From Nemertoderma westbladi (Eukaryota > Xenacoelomorpha > Nemertodermatida > Nemertodermatidae): a DNA stretch of 20,465 nt. The stretch's first letter is position 1; every line of letters starts with the position of its first letter. The stretch is taken from assembly GCA_032718475.1 (NCBI GenBank), contig JAUCBJ010008792.1, positions 1-20,465 on the forward strand, in the 5' to 3' direction. The notes under the pieces are model-generated. The model did no database searches and was not told where the DNA came from. It was given only the letters and a program-made list of their open reading frames with translations. The translations under genes were made by a program, and so were the position numbers. Below, piece after piece: positions 18,809 through 20,465 of this stretch.

Positions 18809-20153
18809 AACTCAGTAATTAACGTAAATCCGCATTTTACACCCCTTCCCGGATCCAGTAACACTTTGTAATTAACCTGAATCAATCCGCGTTTTACACC
18901 CCTTCCCGGATCCAGTAACACTTGGTAAATGAATTGAATCCGCGTTTTACACCCCTTCCCGGATCCATTAAAACTTGGTAATTAACGTAAATCCGTATTT
19001 TACACTCCGTTCCGGATCCAACAAAACTTGGTAATTAACGTAAATCCGTGTTTTACACTCCATTCCGGATCCAATAAAACTTGGTAATTAACTAAATCCG
19101 TGTTTTACACTCCATTCCGGATCCAATAAAACTTGGTAATTAACTAAATCCGTGTTTTACACTCCATTCCGGATCCAAAAAACTTGGTAATTAATGTAAA
19201 TCCGTGTTTTACACTCCATTCCGGATCCAACAAAACTTGGTAATTAACGTAAATCCGTGTTTTACACTCCATTCCGGATCCAATAAAACTTGGTAATTAA
19301 CTAAATCCGTGTTTTACACTCCATTCCGGATCCAACAAAACTTGGTAATTAATGTAAATCCGTGTTTTACACTCCATTCCGGATCCAACAAAACTTGGTA
19401 ATTAATGTAAATCCGTGTTTTACACTCCATTCCGGATCCAACAAAACTTGGTAATTAACGTAAATCCGTGTTTTACACTCCATTCCGGATCCAATAAAAC
19501 TTGGTAATTAACGTAAATCCGTGTTTTACACTCCATTCCGGATCCAACAAAACTTGGTAATTAATGTAAATCCGTGTTTTACACTCCATTCCGGATCCAA
19601 CAAAACTTGGTAATTAATGTAAATCCGTGTTTTACACTCCATTCCGGATCCAACAAAACTTGGTAATTAATGTAAATCCGTGTTTTACACTCCATTCCGG
19701 ATCCAATAAAACTTGGTAATTAACGTAAATCCGTGTTTTACACTCCATTCCGGATCCAACAAAACTTGGTAATTAACGTAAATCCGTGTTTTACACTCCA
19801 TTCCGGATCCAACAAAACTTGGTAATTAATGTAAATCCGTGTTTTACACTCCATTCCGGATCCAATAAAACTTGGTAATTAACATAAATCCGTGTTTTAC
19901 ACTCCGTTCCGAATCCAATAAAACTTGGTAATTAACGTAAATCCGTGTTTTACACTCCATTCCGGATTCACAAAATATATGAATCCGCGTTTTACACTGC
20001 AATACGGATTGCGTATTTCAGAATCCGCATATTACACTCAGTTACGGATTGTATGTAAATCCGGATCCGCCTTTTACACTCGTAAATCCGGGTCCTGATC
20101 CGTATCCGGGTCCTGATCCGATCCGGATCCGGATCCGCGTTTTACACCTACCC
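18809..20153 (-). repeat. Right arm of the foldback element
   Basis: About 22 regular units that are the reverse complement of the left-arm unit (GTAATTAACGTAAATCCGTG, TTTTACACTCCATTCCGGAT, CC...). The three innermost units carry the CCCCTTCCCGG variant, as the innermost left-arm unit does. From about 19975 outward, four short diverged units and GATCC-rich sequence mirror the outer left arm. Confidence 0.92.
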
Positions 20154-20162
20154 CAGTTGGTT
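20154..20162. repeat. Right target-site duplication of the foldback element
   Basis: CAGTTGGTT, identical to 14616-14624. It follows directly after the terminal ...TACCC of the element. Confidence 0.8.
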
Positions 20163-20465
20163 GGAGTTCCATTACTCAACGAAATATCGTCGACTACGAA
20201 CCTTGGATAGGCCTACTGTTTGCGTGACACATTTCGCTTCAGGTTTAATTTCATTTTAATTTACATATAGAATTTAATTTAATACCAATTCTAGTGATCC
20301 ATGTGTAAACAAAAAGCGAAGTGAAAATGAAATTGATGTAAATTAAAATTTTCAAAAATGTAATTCTATTTGTAAATTAAAAGTAATAAAATTTATTTAA
20401 TCAATAAGGGGAAACGAAACCAAAATTACGCTCAAATAACTAAACAATACAACGTAATGAATGTA
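20163..20465. other. AT-rich host-intron flank
   Basis: No gene seen. A weak inverted similarity links TTTCATTTTAATTTACAT near 20250 with ATGTAAATTAAAA near 20336. Confidence 0.5.

Larger units (their letters stand above)
14625..20153. mobile_element. 5.5-kb foldback (FB-like) DNA transposon
   Basis: The ends are inverted: the left begins GGGTCAGAG then TAAAACGCGGAT, the complement of the right begins GGGTAGGTG then TAAAACGCGGAT, with 18 of 21 positions matching. Each end leads into a long array of an about 53-bp unit, and the two arrays face each other. A perfect 9-bp direct repeat flanks the element. This layout is that of Drosophila FB and sea-urchin TU elements. The 9-bp duplication and GGG ends fit the Mutator-like superfamily. 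No transposase is seen in the loop, so the copy is probably non-autonomous. It sits in an intron of the host gene. Confidence 0.85.

Overview
The window is nuclear DNA from an animal, most likely an aquatic invertebrate. It is AT-rich, has GT-AG introns, minisatellites, long C or G homopolymers and several classes of transposon, and carries animal-type genes (RPLP2, NIT1, an ENTR1-like gene). The phylum cannot be fixed from sequence alone.

A plus-strand host gene runs through most of the window. I reconstruct seven coding exons: 1-67, 927-1108, 2564-2701, 3747-3980, 4183-4452, 12786-12924 and 13733-13901. Their splice sites and reading phases agree at every join, giving about 399 residues. 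Both ends of the gene lie outside the segments I can see. The protein resembles my recollection of a CCDC162-type coiled-coil protein, but that name is tentative.

The 8.3-kb intron between 4452 and 12786 holds three uninterrupted, same-strand ORFs: ribosomal protein P2 (5465-5800), an ENTR1/SDCCAG3-like endosomal coiled-coil protein (9256-10248) and the nitrilase NIT1 (11133-12098). It also holds a candidate MITE, a decayed hAT transposase tail and a degenerate repeat family.

Two minisatellites sit exactly on exon edges of the host gene. One (about 3150-3757) copies the 3' splice site in front of exon 3747-3980. The other (13873-14503) copies the 5' splice site behind exon 13733-13901, giving 14 intact AAG|GTAATG donors and one mutated one.

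The last quarter is a 5.5-kb foldback transposon (14625-20153). Its two long arms are tandem arrays of an about 53-bp unit in opposite orientation, and a perfect 9-bp direct repeat (14616-14624 and 20154-20162) flanks it. The loop between the arms holds an open, 5'-truncated LINE reverse transcriptase ORF (16524-17924). The strongest novelty candidates are this composite element and the paired splice-site minisatellites.
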